64,000 bases of DNA, from assembly GCA_050288425.1 (NCBI GenBank), contig JBNKDU010000167.1, forward strand, positions 1-64,000, written 5' to 3'. Both the position numbers and the translations under genes were made by a program. Under the pieces are notes generated by a model. The model was given only the letters and a program-made list of their open reading frames with translations, had not been told where the DNA came from and did not search any database. This document shows positions 18,493-27,797 of the stretch, piece after piece. Each line of letters opens with the position of its first letter. Position 1 is the first letter of the stretch. Origin of the DNA: JARRKU01 sp050288425 (GTDB taxonomy: Bacteria; Desulfobacterota; Desulfobacteria; Desulfobacterales; Desulfosarcinaceae).

Positions 18493-19488
18493 CTATTGCA
18501 TGATTTCGATGTGGGACCGGTTGCGCAACTCCTCCAACCAGGACCGGAACTTTGCATCCACCACATCGGCGTACAGCTTCTCTTGAATCTCGGGCGTGGC
18601 CTCCTCGATGCTCTTGCCGCCGGACTTCAGGATCTGTTCGATGTAGAAGATCTGATATCCCTGCTCGGTCTCCAGTACATCCGTAAATTGCTTTTCCCCG
18701 AGTCCCTTGAGGGCTTCGCGTACCCGGGCCGTCAGGACGGAGGCGCCGTAAACCCCCAAGTGTCCGCCCTTGGAGGCACTGCCGGCCTGGGAATAGAGAC
18801 GCGCCAGCTGTTCGAAGGATTCCCCATTCTCCAGCCGTCCATGCAACTCATGGGCCTGCTGAAAGATCCGCGCCTTCTCCAATTGTCCCATGCCCGGAGA
18901 GACATGCAGCAGGATGTGGCGCAGATCGTACTTGATGATGCTGGCATACTGATCCGGGTGGCTGTCATAATAGGATTTGATGTCCGAATCGGTTATCACG
19001 ATCTTGGACTGGACCTCCCGGCTCAACAACCGGGCCCGCAGGATCCGGTTCCGGATCTCCTTGCGATAATCTTCGTAGCTGGTGCCGGTGAGTTGCAATT
19101 GCCGCTTCAAATCGGCTTCCGTCATGTGGTTGACCGCCATGATTCTCTGGATGGTGGCCTCTTCTTCGGCATCGTCGATCCGGATGTTGTGCCGGACCAC
19201 CTGCTGGTCCGTCAGCTTGTCGTCCACCATCCGCTGCAGGATATTGGACCGTTGCTCATGGAGAATCTGGTCCTGTTGCGCCTGGGTGTACCCCTGCTGC
19301 TCCAGCGAGGCCCGTACCAGTTGCTCTGCTTCTTCCAATTCCGACAGCAGGATAATATCGTCATTGACCACGGCGACGATTCGATCCACCAACTCGCCGC
19401 GTGCCGCCAGAGGCAACAGCAGGCCCATCATGACCAGAACGATGCCCCGGTACAGACGGCATCGGATACGGTGCGGAATAAGTTTCAC
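18493..19488 (-). CDS. surA: SurA-type periplasmic peptidyl-prolyl isomerase
   Basis: A 331-residue periplasmic chaperone for outer-membrane proteins. A signal peptide with hydrophobic core IVLVMMGLLLPLAA ends near residue 30. The SurA N-domain (VDRIVAVVNDDIILLSELEE...) runs to about 150. One parvulin-type rotamase domain (about 165-285; RHILLHVSP...ARLYSQAGSASKGGHLGVYG) follows, whereas E. coli SurA has two. It lies downstream of a second SurA-N lipoprotein and mfd, in the same direction. Confidence 0.9.
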   Translation of the reverse strand: MKLIPHRIRCRLYRGIVLVMMGLLLPLAARGELVDRIVAVVNDDIILLSELEEAEQLVRASLEQQGYTQAQQDQILHEQRSNILQRMVDDKLTDQQVVRHNIRIDDAEEEATIQRIMAVNHMTEADLKRQLQLTGTSYEDYRKEIRNRILRARLLSREVQSKIVITDSDIKSYYDSHPDQYASIIKYDLRHILLHVSPGMGQLEKARIFQQAHELHGRLENGESFEQLARLYSQAGSASKGGHLGVYGASVLTARVREALKGLGEKQFTDVLETEQGYQIFYIEQILKSGGKSIEEATPEIQEKLYADVVDAKFRSWLEELRNRSHIEIMQ

Positions 19489-19522
19489 GAGTTCTTCTCA
19501 CTCCATGGAAACGGGTCGCGGT

Positions 19523-20278
19523 CTAAGATCCATCACCCGTCAGCGCATTCCACTGCGCCTGGTTGACCCGGGTCGGATACATGCTTTTCAAGGATTGCAT
19601 CCAGTCCGGGTACATCTTTTCGGCCTTCTGCTGACGCAGATGGCGTACAATCTTACGGTTGATCTGGTCGAGGTCTTCGCCCTCGGGGGCGCCATCGGGA
19701 TAGTGGACCTGAAAGTAGGCGTCCACGTCGCTGGAAGTGATCTCGACCTTGTCGATCAGTTCCCTGGCGATGACCTTGTTCACCAGAATGCGAATGGCCA
19801 TGTTCTTCTTCCAGGTAGTGAATGAAATCGCATTGTCCAGCAAGGTCTTTTCAAAGGTGTCATCCGGATAGTCGGCCTTGATGGCATCGATGGACTGCTG
19901 CAATTCGGCATCCGAGACCTGGATCCCCAGTTCCCGGGACCGTGCGCGGATGAGCAGCTCTTCGGTCATCTGATTCAACGTGCGGATCCGCAGGTCGTTG
20001 AGGGCGGCCGGTTGAACCTTCGCCTCGCCGGGAAAGGCTTCCACACCGGCCGCATCCACACGGGCCTTGAACTCCGCCACCGTTGCCACATCCTCCCCCA
20101 CGCGGATCAGGTAGTCGTCATCGGAAACCTTGGTCTCGCAACCCCACGACAGCAGCATAAGGCATAGGACTGCGGCCAGCATGCACCACCCCGCCCCATG
20201 ACGGGAACCCATGCGGTTCCATTTTCCGGATCGTCGCATTCGACTGTCATCGGATGTTATGGATTTGGAGTGCGCCAC
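19523..20278 (-). CDS. SurA_N-domain lipoprotein (PPIase-like chaperone)
   Basis: A 251-residue protein with an N-terminal hydrophobic stretch and lipobox LLSWGC (Cys47), so probably membrane-anchored after lipidation. The mature part (about 55-240) has the SurA/PpiD-type helical pattern (RVGEDVATVAEFKARV..., NQMTEELLIRARSRELGIQVSDAEL) but no clear rotamase domain. It probably assists folding of exported proteins together with the adjacent SurA. The start may be later (Met14 or Met23), which would give a more usual signal-peptide length. Confidence 0.8.
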   Translation of the reverse strand: MAHSKSITSDDSRMRRSGKWNRMGSRHGAGWCMLAAVLCLMLLSWGCETKVSDDDYLIRVGEDVATVAEFKARVDAAGVEAFPGEAKVQPAALNDLRIRTLNQMTEELLIRARSRELGIQVSDAELQQSIDAIKADYPDDTFEKTLLDNAISFTTWKKNMAIRILVNKVIARELIDKVEITSSDVDAYFQVHYPDGAPEGEDLDQINRKIVRHLRQQKAEKMYPDWMQSLKSMYPTRVNQAQWNALTGDGS

Positions 20279-20421
20279 GGTTTACCTCGCAAGGCGTTCT
20301 GTAATGTTGCCCAGACTGGACACCCGGTTGGATTGCAGCATTCCCCGGAGTTCCGATCCCCTCGCCGTCGTCATCGGAGCGGAGGGGGTGTACGGCCAAA
20401 CCATCCATATTCTTAAAAAAA

Positions 20422-23400
20422 TTAATCGTTAACATGGCGTGCTATTTCTATCAAGATGTTTTTGACCTGCCCGAGGACGGCCTTGGGAGCGGCAGGCGAG
20501 AGGGGGGCGCTGAAAATATGGTCGGGGGAAAACCGGTATTCTTGAGACATCTGGTTGACCATATCCACGATTCCGAAAGGACGACTCTGGTGCGCTTCGG
20601 AAAACTGGAGCCGAAGCTGCCGTCCCACCAGGTCGAGTCGTTTGCAGCCGGCTCGTACCGCCAGCACCTTGAGCATGATTTTCAACAACAGGTTGCCGGC
20701 CTCTTCGGGCAGGGGACCGAAGCGATCGATGATTTCCTCCTTCAAGGCGCTGATGGACTTCAGGTCGGTCATCTTGGCCAGGCGTCGATAGAGCGAGAGG
20801 CGCTGGTCGATGTCCTTGACATAGGTCTCCGGCAAAAACGCCGACAAGGGCAGATTGATTTCCGGCTCCAGATCCTCCTGCAACGGCTCGCCCTTGACCT
20901 GGGCCATGGAAGTTTCCATGAGCTTGAGGAACATATCGTATCCCACCGCGGCGATATGTCCCGATTGGGATGCCCCCAGGATGGTGCCGCCACCGCGGAT
21001 CTTCAAATCGTTCATGGCGATCTGGAATCCTGACCCCAGGTCGCTGTACTCCATCAGGATCTTGAGCCGTTTCTGGGCGGTCTTGCCCAGCGCGCTTTCA
21101 TCTGGAATGAACAAATAGGCATAGGCCTGTTCATCCGACCGCCCCACCCTGCCCCGCAGCTGATAGATCTGGGCCAGCCCGAACCGGTCGGCGCGGTTGA
21201 CCAGCATGGTATTGGCCGAAGCCACGTCCAATCCGGACTCGATGATGGTGGTGCATACCAGCATATCGATCTTGTGCTGCATGAAATCGTACATCACCCG
21301 TTCCAGCTCTTCTTCGGCCATCTGGCCATGGGCGACGGCCAGCCGGACTTCGGGAAGCAGCGATTGCAGATGGTCGGCCATCCGCTGAATGCTCTGGACG
21401 TGGTTGTGAACGAAAAAGACCTGCCCGCCGCGGGCCATTTCCTTGCGCACGGCCTCGGTGATGATAGTGTCTTCCAACTGGGAGACATAGGTGATGATGG
21501 GCCGGCGTTGTTCGGGCGGCGTATTGATTACGCTGATATCGCGAACGCCGAGCAACGACAGGTGCAGGGTACGCGGTATCGGGGTCGCGGTAAGGGTCAG
21601 GACATCGACGGTCTTGCGCATGCGCTTGATCTTTTCCTTGTGGCGCACGCCGAAGCGTTGCTCCTCGTCGAGCACCAGCAGCCCCAGATCCTGGAAGACG
21701 ATATCCTTCTGCAACAGCCGATGGGTGCCCACCACGATATCGATGTCACCGCTTTTTAGGCCATCGACGATGGCGCGCTGCTCCCGGGCCGGACGAAATC
21801 GGCTGAGGCAGGCGACCTTCACGGGATAGTGTTCGAACCGCGCCCGGAACGAGGCATGGTGCTGTTCGGCCAGCACGGTGGTGGGGACCAGCATGGCCAC
21901 CTGTTTGGCCTCGCTCACAGCCAGAAAGGCCGCCCGCAGGGCGACTTCGGTTTTTCCGTAGCCGACGTCACCGCACACAAGCCGGTCCATGGGTTGCGGC
22001 CGGCGCATGTCCTCGAGGACGTCCGTGATGGCCTTCTCCTGATCGGCGGTCTCCTCGAAAGGAAATCCGCTTTCGAAATCGTGAAAATAGGTATCCGTGC
22101 TCCCGAAGGCATGCCCTTCCTGGATTTTGCGGGTGGCGTACAGCTTCAATAGTTGGCCGGCAATCTTCTCGGTGGTTTTCTTGACCTTGCCCTTGACCCG
22201 TTCCCAGTTCTTTCCGCCCATCTTGTCCAGCACCGGGGCAACGCCTTCCACCCCCATGTATTTCTGCACCTGGCTCATGCGTTCCACGGGCAGGTAGAGC
22301 TTGTCGTCATCACGGTAGACAACGAGCAGAAAATCGTTCACCGTCCCTTCTAAGTCGAGCTTGGCCAGGCCAGCGTAGCGACCGATCCCATGCTCGGTGT
22401 GAACCACCCAGTCCCCCTGTTTCAGATCCTCGAAATTGAGCAAGTCCGTGACCTTGGGACGCGGCGCCTTTTTGCGCGCACGAAAATGGGTGCCGAAGAT
22501 CTCTTCGTCGGTGATCAGGGCCATCCCGGCGTCGGGCCAGCGGAATCCGGCCCCCGGATCGCCGTGCAGCAGGTAGATCCTTCCCTGACCCAGGAGGGCG
22601 TCCTTTAAATATTCCAGTCGTGCGGGGCGGATGTCGTAGGCGGCCAGCAGTTCCTCCAGTCGCTCCAGGTTGGAGGGACGCCGGCAGACGAGAAACACGG
22701 TGAGTCCGGTGGTGCGTTGTTCCTCGATCCATTCCGCCAGGGGCTGCAGGGGGTGATGCGAAGTTTGCGCCAACCTGATGGCCTGGCGCACATCGTCGCA
22801 ATCGTGGACACGGGTTTCGATCTGTGAGGCCGCGTCGGACGCGGGCGTCAGCGCCGCCAGGGACTTGAACTCCAGCCGGGAATAGGGCGAAACCCCGGAT
22901 GCCAGTTGATCCCAGTCCAGGTAGAGGGTGTGGGGGGCGACGCAGAGCTGTTTCTGGTCGCAGGCGGTCTCGTAGCTGTCTTGGATCTGGGCCTGGATCC
23001 GCTTGGCCGCCGCCTCCAACCGGGCCGGTTCGCAGAGGATCACCAGCGAATCGGCGGCCGCATAGTCGAAGAAGGTATCGAGCCGGGGATAGATCAGCGG
23101 AATGAGGCTTTCCATCCCCGGGAAGATCCCCTCCTCCTTGATTCGTCCGATGATCCGCCGCACCTGGGTAACGGGCATCTCCCGCTGGGATGCCAATTTG
23201 CGGATACGCCCGGAAACGGCCTTGAGTTCGCTGCGCCGAAGTATGGCCTCGCGGGCCGGCAGGATCACCGCCTCGTCCATCTGGCCCAGGCTACGCTGGG
23301 TATCCGCGGAAAAGTGCCGGATCGACTCCACCATGTCACCGAAAAACTCCACCCGCAGGGGATCCTCGTACAACGGGGAATAGACATCGAGAATGCCCCC

Positions 23401-23970
23401 CCGCAGGCTGAAGTCGCCATACTCCTCGACGATCACCGAACGGGTATAGCCGCCGGCGACCAGTTTGCGGACCAGCCGGTCGCGGTCCACCTCCTCCCCC
23501 GCCATGATCAGCTCGCTGAAGTCGATCAGCATTTCCTTGGGCACCAGTTTCTGCATCAGGGCCGCCGTGGTCGTCACCGTCAACGGCGCCCGGATTCCCT
23601 CGATCATCTGATAGAGGGTCCGGATCCGGCGGGCCGCCGTCTCGTTGTGAAAGGCCATGCGCTTGTAAGCCAGGATGTTGTAGGAGGGGAAAAACAGGGT
23701 CGATCGATGGGTCCGGCCATTGAGAAAGGAGAGCGATGCGATAAGCCGTTCGGCGGTTTTGGCATCCTCGACCACCACGACCATGGGAGTGGATTGCCGA
23801 CGGGCGACCTGGCCCACGGTAAAGGCCACGGCCGGGTCCTCCACTCCGCAGACCGTGAGAATCTCTCCCCTGGCCGGCAGCCGGTCGAGCAGCGGCTGCC
23901 AAAATGACTTGTCTGGATCTCGGTGCATCATCACGAAAGCGAAATTAAAAATTTTTACCGTCCCATACAT
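20422..23970 (-). CDS. mfd: Transcription-repair coupling factor Mfd
   Basis: A 1182-residue DNA translocase that removes stalled RNA polymerase and recruits UvrA. It has an N-terminal UvrB-homology region (about 25-330), an RNA-polymerase-interacting CarD-like domain (about 510-580; LKQGDWVVHTEHGIGRY), and a RecG-like helicase core. Core motifs include VCGDVGYGKTEVALRAAF, LVLDEEQRFGV, TATPIPRTL and RGRVGRSDEQAYAYL. The C-terminal TRCF domain occupies about the last 150 residues. Met14/15 are alternative starts. It heads the minus-strand series continuing to the surA genes. Confidence 0.97.
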   Translation of the reverse strand: MYGTVKIFNFAFVMMHRDPDKSFWQPLLDRLPARGEILTVCGVEDPAVAFTVGQVARRQSTPMVVVVEDAKTAERLIASLSFLNGRTHRSTLFFPSYNILAYKRMAFHNETAARRIRTLYQMIEGIRAPLTVTTTAALMQKLVPKEMLIDFSELIMAGEEVDRDRLVRKLVAGGYTRSVIVEEYGDFSLRGGILDVYSPLYEDPLRVEFFGDMVESIRHFSADTQRSLGQMDEAVILPAREAILRRSELKAVSGRIRKLASQREMPVTQVRRIIGRIKEEGIFPGMESLIPLIYPRLDTFFDYAAADSLVILCEPARLEAAAKRIQAQIQDSYETACDQKQLCVAPHTLYLDWDQLASGVSPYSRLEFKSLAALTPASDAASQIETRVHDCDDVRQAIRLAQTSHHPLQPLAEWIEEQRTTGLTVFLVCRRPSNLERLEELLAAYDIRPARLEYLKDALLGQGRIYLLHGDPGAGFRWPDAGMALITDEEIFGTHFRARKKAPRPKVTDLLNFEDLKQGDWVVHTEHGIGRYAGLAKLDLEGTVNDFLLVVYRDDDKLYLPVERMSQVQKYMGVEGVAPVLDKMGGKNWERVKGKVKKTTEKIAGQLLKLYATRKIQEGHAFGSTDTYFHDFESGFPFEETADQEKAITDVLEDMRRPQPMDRLVCGDVGYGKTEVALRAAFLAVSEAKQVAMLVPTTVLAEQHHASFRARFEHYPVKVACLSRFRPAREQRAIVDGLKSGDIDIVVGTHRLLQKDIVFQDLGLLVLDEEQRFGVRHKEKIKRMRKTVDVLTLTATPIPRTLHLSLLGVRDISVINTPPEQRRPIITYVSQLEDTIITEAVRKEMARGGQVFFVHNHVQSIQRMADHLQSLLPEVRLAVAHGQMAEEELERVMYDFMQHKIDMLVCTTIIESGLDVASANTMLVNRADRFGLAQIYQLRGRVGRSDEQAYAYLFIPDESALGKTAQKRLKILMEYSDLGSGFQIAMNDLKIRGGGTILGASQSGHIAAVGYDMFLKLMETSMAQVKGEPLQEDLEPEINLPLSAFLPETYVKDIDQRLSLYRRLAKMTDLKSISALKEEIIDRFGPLPEEAGNLLLKIMLKVLAVRAGCKRLDLVGRQLRLQFSEAHQSRPFGIVDMVNQMSQEYRFSPDHIFSAPLSPAAPKAVLGQVKNILIEIARHVND

Positions 23971-24119
23971 GGTTTTCGAGCTCTTGGCAACGCAGCGAGG
24001 CAGGATGTATCGTCATGGGAGCGTGGGAATCCGTTCTCGTGCATACCCGGATCTTTCAGCGACGGTAATCCGGAAAGGTCCCTCCCGGTGGGACGATCCG
24101 GATAAGATCGGAAATGGCC

Positions 24120-24149
24120 TTGACCGCTCTTAAGTGTGCGTGATATGTG
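24120..24149 (+). promoter_or_regulatory. Candidate tRNA-Thr promoter
   Basis: TTGACC (24120-24125) and TATGTG (24144-24149) are 18 bp apart and lie about 16 bp upstream of the tRNA 5' end, a good position for a sigma-70 tRNA promoter. Confidence 0.45.
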
Positions 24150-24164
24150 AGTTTTCGCTTGTTT

Positions 24165-24240
24165 GCCGGCGTAGCTCAGTTGGTAGAGCAGCTGATTCGT
24201 AATCAGCAGGTCAGCGGTTCAAGTCCGCTCGCCGGCTCCA
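24165..24240 (+). tRNA. tRNA-Thr (anticodon CGT)
   Basis: A 76-nt cloverleaf: acceptor GCCGGCG pairs with CGCCGGC, the D arm is GCTC/GAGC, the anticodon stem GCTGA/TCAGC holds loop TTCGTAA with anticodon CGT (reads ACG), and the T arm is AGCGG TTCAAGT CCGCT. The discriminator is T and CCA is encoded. Confidence 0.95.
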
Positions 24241-24254
24241 GCAAAAAAATCGCA

Positions 24255-24280
24255 GGGCTCCCCATGCCGGGAGCCCCTTT
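24255..24280 (+). terminator. Probable terminator after tRNA-Thr
   Basis: A perfect 8-bp stem GGGCTCCC (24255-24262) / GGGAGCCC (24269-24276) with a 6-base loop, followed by a short CTTT. The U-tract is weak, but position directly after the tRNA supports it. Confidence 0.55.
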
Positions 24281-24503
24281 CAGTTCACCGAAGGAACCGT
24301 AACGCGTATCGTCAGGCGCAGCATGGGGATCATGCCATGGACAACGCCGACGATTTCCAATCCATTCTAACCGACCTGTCCCTGCCATTGTCTGGATAAT
24401 TGGGGGATACACACCGGCCATGACCGGAACGATAAATCCCCGACATTCCGGCGCGCAGCCGGCAGCCACCTGCCATCCAATGGTCGACGAGGAGAGATGC
24501 GAC

Positions 24504-24632
24504 ATGCAAGAGATGGACGACTTGGAAATCAAAGCCCAAATTGATGAAATCTCCAATAAAATCGACGCCATCGTACAGAAGATAGAGGAAGTCGCCCGAG
24601 ACGACGACGAGATCGAACCGACTCCGGATTGA
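24504..24632 (+). CDS. Small acidic coiled-coil protein
   Basis: A 42-residue ORF starting MQEMDDLEIKAQ with ribosome site GGAG nine bases upstream. Residues about 5-32 show heptad-like spacing of Ile/Leu/Val (IDEISNKIDAIVQKIEEV), then an Asp/Glu-rich tail. A longer in-frame start at 24420 lacks a good ribosome site. Function is unknown. It precedes the IHF-like gene by 73 bp on the same strand. Confidence 0.5.
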   Translation: MQEMDDLEIKAQIDEISNKIDAIVQKIEEVARDDDEIEPTPD

Positions 24633-24705
24633 GGCATTGCCGCGGTATACCGTTTTCAATCCGAGGGCACCCCGTAACCCGAAGGATTTGGATGAAGGGA
24701 AGTTT

Positions 24706-24990
24706 ATGGCACTGACCAAATATGAGATCATCGCCAAGGTGCATGAACTGGGATTCACCAAGCAACGGTCGACCAAGGTCATCGAGTCGATTCTGGAGAT
24801 CATCAAGAGCGCTTTGGCCGATGGTGATGATGTCCTCGTATCCGGCTTCGGCAAGTTCTGCATCCGCGAGAAGGGTTCCCGCCGAGGCCGCAACCCGGCC
24901 ACGGGAGAGGATCTGAGGCTTCGGGCCAGGAGAGTCGTGACCTTCAAATGCTCAGGGAAACTGAGGGACAAGATCAACCGGTCCGAATAA
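24706..24990 (+). CDS. ihfA: Integration host factor alpha / HU-family protein
   Basis: A 94-residue DNA-bending protein. It starts MALTKYEIIAKVHELGF and contains the dimer core and the DNA-intercalating arm with GRNPATGE (about residues 63-70), typical of the HU/IHF family. The arm and KY-starting N-terminus look more like IHF-alpha than HU, but the distinction is not certain. The ATG at 24706 follows GAAGGGAAG; an upstream start at 24637 would add 23 atypical residues. It ends 4 bp from the convergent GH13 gene. Confidence 0.9.
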   Translation: MALTKYEIIAKVHELGFTKQRSTKVIESILEIIKSALADGDDVLVSGFGKFCIREKGSRRGRNPATGEDLRLRARRVVTFKCSGKLRDKINRSE

Positions 24991-24994
24991 CCAC

Positions 24995-26671
24995 TCATTC
25001 CACCAGCCAGAGGCATTCATAGGGTCGCAGACGCAGTCCTTGCGTATCGACGAACCTGCCCGAGATCAGGTCCCGCAGACGGGGGTTGCGCGATTCGTTA
25101 TGCAACGGATAGTCGACGGCCTGGGGGCTGATATTGGTCAATGATAGGATCCGCTGCCCCCTTCCGCGTCGCTCGATGCCGAACACGCGACTGTCCTGCT
25201 GGACGATTCTGAATCCGGCGTTGGGATGAAACGCCGGTTGCGCCCGCCGCACTTTCAACAAATGGAGATAGGGATGGAAGATGGACGCCCGGAAGCTGTC
25301 ACCGTCTTCCAGTTCCGCCACCAGGGCATCCAAGGATAGCCGGGCCCGGTTGATGGAACGGGCCCGCCCGGTAAGGGCCACGCCCTCGTGCCAGTTGCGC
25401 GACCCCAGGAGGCTGTGGATATAGACGGCCGGCACGCCGGGCAGCACCAGGGCAATGGCCTGGGAGGCCAGAAACTTCGCCGGATCGGCGTCCATGGCAT
25501 CCAGGTAGGTGACGTTGAGTTCATACGGGCTTCGAGATCCGTCGCTGTTCTGCTTGTAGGAGACCCGGCCGCCGCTCCGGACGGCCAGTCCGGCCAGCGC
25601 TTCAATCTGGGGGCCGGGCAGCAGGCCTTCCAGGGGGCGCACCCCGATGCCGTCGTGGGATGCCGTAAAATTGAAGAAGGTAGTCTGCTCCGAGGGCGTG
25701 ATCAACCCCTCCGCCCATTGCATCAGCAGGCTGGCGTCCTTGGTGGCCAGCGTATGCAGCAGCAAGGGCGGTAATGAGAAATTGTACACCAACTGGGCCT
25801 CGTCATACCCGTTGCCGAAATAGCCGATGTTCTCCTCGTGGGGCACATTGGTTTCGGTAATGATCATGACGGCGGGATCCACCTGGTCCAGGATCCGGCG
25901 CAACAACCGCAGCACGGCATGGGTTCCGGGTAGATGGATGCAGGGAGTTCCGATCTCCTTCCATAAATAGGCCACCGCATCCATGCGGATCAGCCGGGCG
26001 CCTTTTCGCACGTACATGAGCAGTACCGCCACCATGTTGCACAACACGTCCACGCTTCGATAGTTCAAGTCCACCTGGTCCGCGCTGAAGGTGGTCCATA
26101 CCCAGACCCTGGTGCCATCTTTCCTTTGAAAAGGAGTCAGCAGGGGCAGGGTTCGCGGCCGGGTCACCTTGGACAGATCGGTGTGGGGGGGGACTTCGAT
26201 GGCCAGATCCTCGTAGCCCGGCGCCAGCGCAAGATAATGATCGAACCATGGACTGCGGGCCGAGATATGGTTCAAGACATAATCGAACATCGGATCGAAA
26301 TCCGTTCGGAATCGTTCGACATCCTCCCACGTTCCCAGATCGGGATTGATCTTGAGGAAATCGATCACGGCGAAGCCGTCATCGGAGGAGTAAGGGAAAA
26401 AGGGCAGGAAATGGATGCCGGAAAACCCCGGCCTCAAATACCTGCGGGCAAATCCATGTAACGCCTGCAGCGGCGGCTTGCCCGGAAGCGAAAGCGTGTC
26501 GCCATAGGTGATGAGGATGACATCCGACTGGTCGAAGCGATCCCCATCCCCATCGGTTCGCGGCTCTTCCCGCGCGATCATCTCTGCGATGCGTCCGAAG
26601 GCCCGGCGACCGTCTTCCGGTCCGTAGATCTCCTCCACCAAAGACCTGATCTCGTCCATTCCAGTAGACAT
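24995..26671 (-). CDS. GH13 subfamily 18 glycosyl phosphorylase (sucrose-phosphorylase-like)
   Basis: A 558-residue (alpha/beta)8-barrel enzyme. The order YGDTL, FSGIHFLPFFPYSSDDGF, and the nucleophile region RLIRMDAVAYLWKEIGT (catalytic Asp), acid/base IITETNVPHEENI (Glu) and transition-state FTASHDGIGVRP (Asp) match GH13_18. That group includes sucrose phosphorylase and glucosylglycerate or glucosylglycerol phosphorylase. Such enzymes split a glucoside with phosphate to glucose 1-phosphate. The acceptor sugar cannot be assigned here; compatible-solute glucosides are plausible. Strong GAGGGGGG ribosome site. The neighbour 100 bp upstream is unknown. Confidence 0.88.
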   Translation of the reverse strand: MSTGMDEIRSLVEEIYGPEDGRRAFGRIAEMIAREEPRTDGDGDRFDQSDVILITYGDTLSLPGKPPLQALHGFARRYLRPGFSGIHFLPFFPYSSDDGFAVIDFLKINPDLGTWEDVERFRTDFDPMFDYVLNHISARSPWFDHYLALAPGYEDLAIEVPPHTDLSKVTRPRTLPLLTPFQRKDGTRVWVWTTFSADQVDLNYRSVDVLCNMVAVLLMYVRKGARLIRMDAVAYLWKEIGTPCIHLPGTHAVLRLLRRILDQVDPAVMIITETNVPHEENIGYFGNGYDEAQLVYNFSLPPLLLHTLATKDASLLMQWAEGLITPSEQTTFFNFTASHDGIGVRPLEGLLPGPQIEALAGLAVRSGGRVSYKQNSDGSRSPYELNVTYLDAMDADPAKFLASQAIALVLPGVPAVYIHSLLGSRNWHEGVALTGRARSINRARLSLDALVAELEDGDSFRASIFHPYLHLLKVRRAQPAFHPNAGFRIVQQDSRVFGIERRGRGQRILSLTNISPQAVDYPLHNESRNPRLRDLISGRFVDTQGLRLRPYECLWLVE

Positions 26672-26771
26672 GGTACCCCCCTCGCATTCTAACGGACCGG
26701 AAGCGTCGTGGTTTCAGAGAGCCGGCAACCGCTGGTCCGATAATTCCCAAGACGATTCCCTGCCTGCCGGA

Positions 26772-27365
26772 TTACAGATTGTACTCGGTTCGGAAGGCTT
26801 CCAGTGCAGAGGGAAAGAGACGCCGCAGGAAAACCTGTTGATCGAGAGCGTACAGAGGACAATAGGTCAGGTAACCGGGATGATCCCTGGCGAGGGCCGG
26901 CGGCCGGCGCAGGCAGGACTGCTTGACCCGTTCGAAATCGGTAACCATCTCCAGCAAGGGAAACCGGTTGCCCGCAAATCGCTCCAGCCATCCCAGTCTC
27001 TGCATCATTTCGAATCGGATCTGATCGGACAGGAAGAGATGAATATCCAGTACCCGCGTCTGCCCTTCGGAATCGAGATCGTCGAATTCGACTTGCGATC
27101 CATGGCCCAGGAATCCGATAATCAGGGAATAGAGGTCGGTAACGGCTTCTCCCCCGGGGGTGGAAAGTCGAAACAAGGTGGCAGGCACCAGGTCCCTGAG
27201 GCCGGTCCGAACATGGAAGGACTGATCGTATCGGCTGCGCCAGCGTTTGAATCCTGCTGTCACCAGGCTTCGCTGCCGGTACTCCTCCAGTGCGATAATT
27301 TCGACCATGCCCGCCTGCCCGCTGGTATGAGGGGAAGTCCCATTACGGATCCACCGCGGATCCAT
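26772..27365 (-). CDS. Hypothetical protein next to the GH13 phosphorylase
   Basis: A 197-residue soluble protein, not recognised. The mid-section has a regular alternating pattern (VEFDDLDSEGQTRVLDIHLFLSDQIRFEMMQRLGWLERF), with several Arg/Asp/Glu helices and no signal peptide. It is on the same strand as and directly upstream of the phosphorylase gene, suggesting a joint operon. The start is uncertain: Met1 at 27365 has AGAGAGG very close; Met20 at 27308 has no clear ribosome site. Confidence 0.7.
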   Translation of the reverse strand: MDPRWIRNGTSPHTSGQAGMVEIIALEEYRQRSLVTAGFKRWRSRYDQSFHVRTGLRDLVPATLFRLSTPGGEAVTDLYSLIIGFLGHGSQVEFDDLDSEGQTRVLDIHLFLSDQIRFEMMQRLGWLERFAGNRFPLLEMVTDFERVKQSCLRRPPALARDHPGYLTYCPLYALDQQVFLRRLFPSALEAFRTEYNL

Positions 27366-27435
27366 CCTCTCTTTATGGCTTGATCAAAGGGAAATTTGCA
27401 ACCGTTTTGCAATTTTCGCCACGATCGACACCAAC

Positions 27436-27466
27436 AAAAAAGGGCTGCTGAAATCAGCAACCCTTT
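27436..27466 (-). terminator. Rho-independent terminator after the tRNA-Lys/Glu pair
   Basis: On the minus strand a hairpin AAAGGG..TGCTG-ATTT-CAGCA..CCCTTT is followed by a run of six T, directly downstream of tRNA-Glu. Confidence 0.75.
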
Positions 27467-27477
27467 GCAAAGGAAGT

Positions 27478-27555
27478 TGGCGTCCCCAAGGGGATTTGAA
27501 CCCCTGTCGCCGGCGTGAAAGGCCGGTGTCCTGGGCCAGGCTAGACGATGGGGAC
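27478..27555 (-). tRNA. tRNA-Glu (anticodon TTC)
   Basis: Acceptor GTCCCCA/TGGGGAC, anticodon stem CCGGC/GCCGG with loop CTTTCAC giving anticodon TTC, T arm GGGG TTCAAAT CCCC, discriminator G, and encoded CCA. It is transcribed after tRNA-Lys, 26 bp apart. Confidence 0.95.
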
Positions 27556-27581
27556 GAAAACCTTAAACTCGATTGTCTGGC

Positions 27582-27657
27582 TGGTGGGCCGTGCTGGGCT
27601 CGAACCAGCGACTCTCTGCTTAAAAGGCAGATACTCTACCGACTGAGTTAACGGCCC
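27582..27657 (-). tRNA. tRNA-Lys (anticodon TTT)
   Basis: A 76-nt cloverleaf: acceptor GGGCCGT/ACGGCCC, anticodon stem TCTGC/GCAGA with loop CTTTTAA (anticodon TTT), T arm GCTGG TTCGAGC CCAGC, discriminator A, encoded CCA. First gene of a two-tRNA unit. Confidence 0.95.
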
Positions 27658-27671
27658 ACGCGGAAAAGGCG

Positions 27672-27700
27672 TAGTTACCCCCAAAGGCTGGTCTTGTCAA
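27672..27700 (-). promoter_or_regulatory. Promoter of the tRNA-Lys/Glu unit
   Basis: On the minus strand TTGACA and TAACTA are spaced by 17 bp, with an A/T-rich stretch just upstream resembling an UP element. The -10 box ends 15 bp before the tRNA-Lys 5' end. Confidence 0.65.
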
Positions 27701-27797
27701 TAAAAAATGACCTCCGGGGCTACTTTTTTCAATCCTCGCAGCTGCGCCGGCGATAATTCCGGCGGCGAAAGGAGCTCCCGGGCAACTTGCGAAGAAA

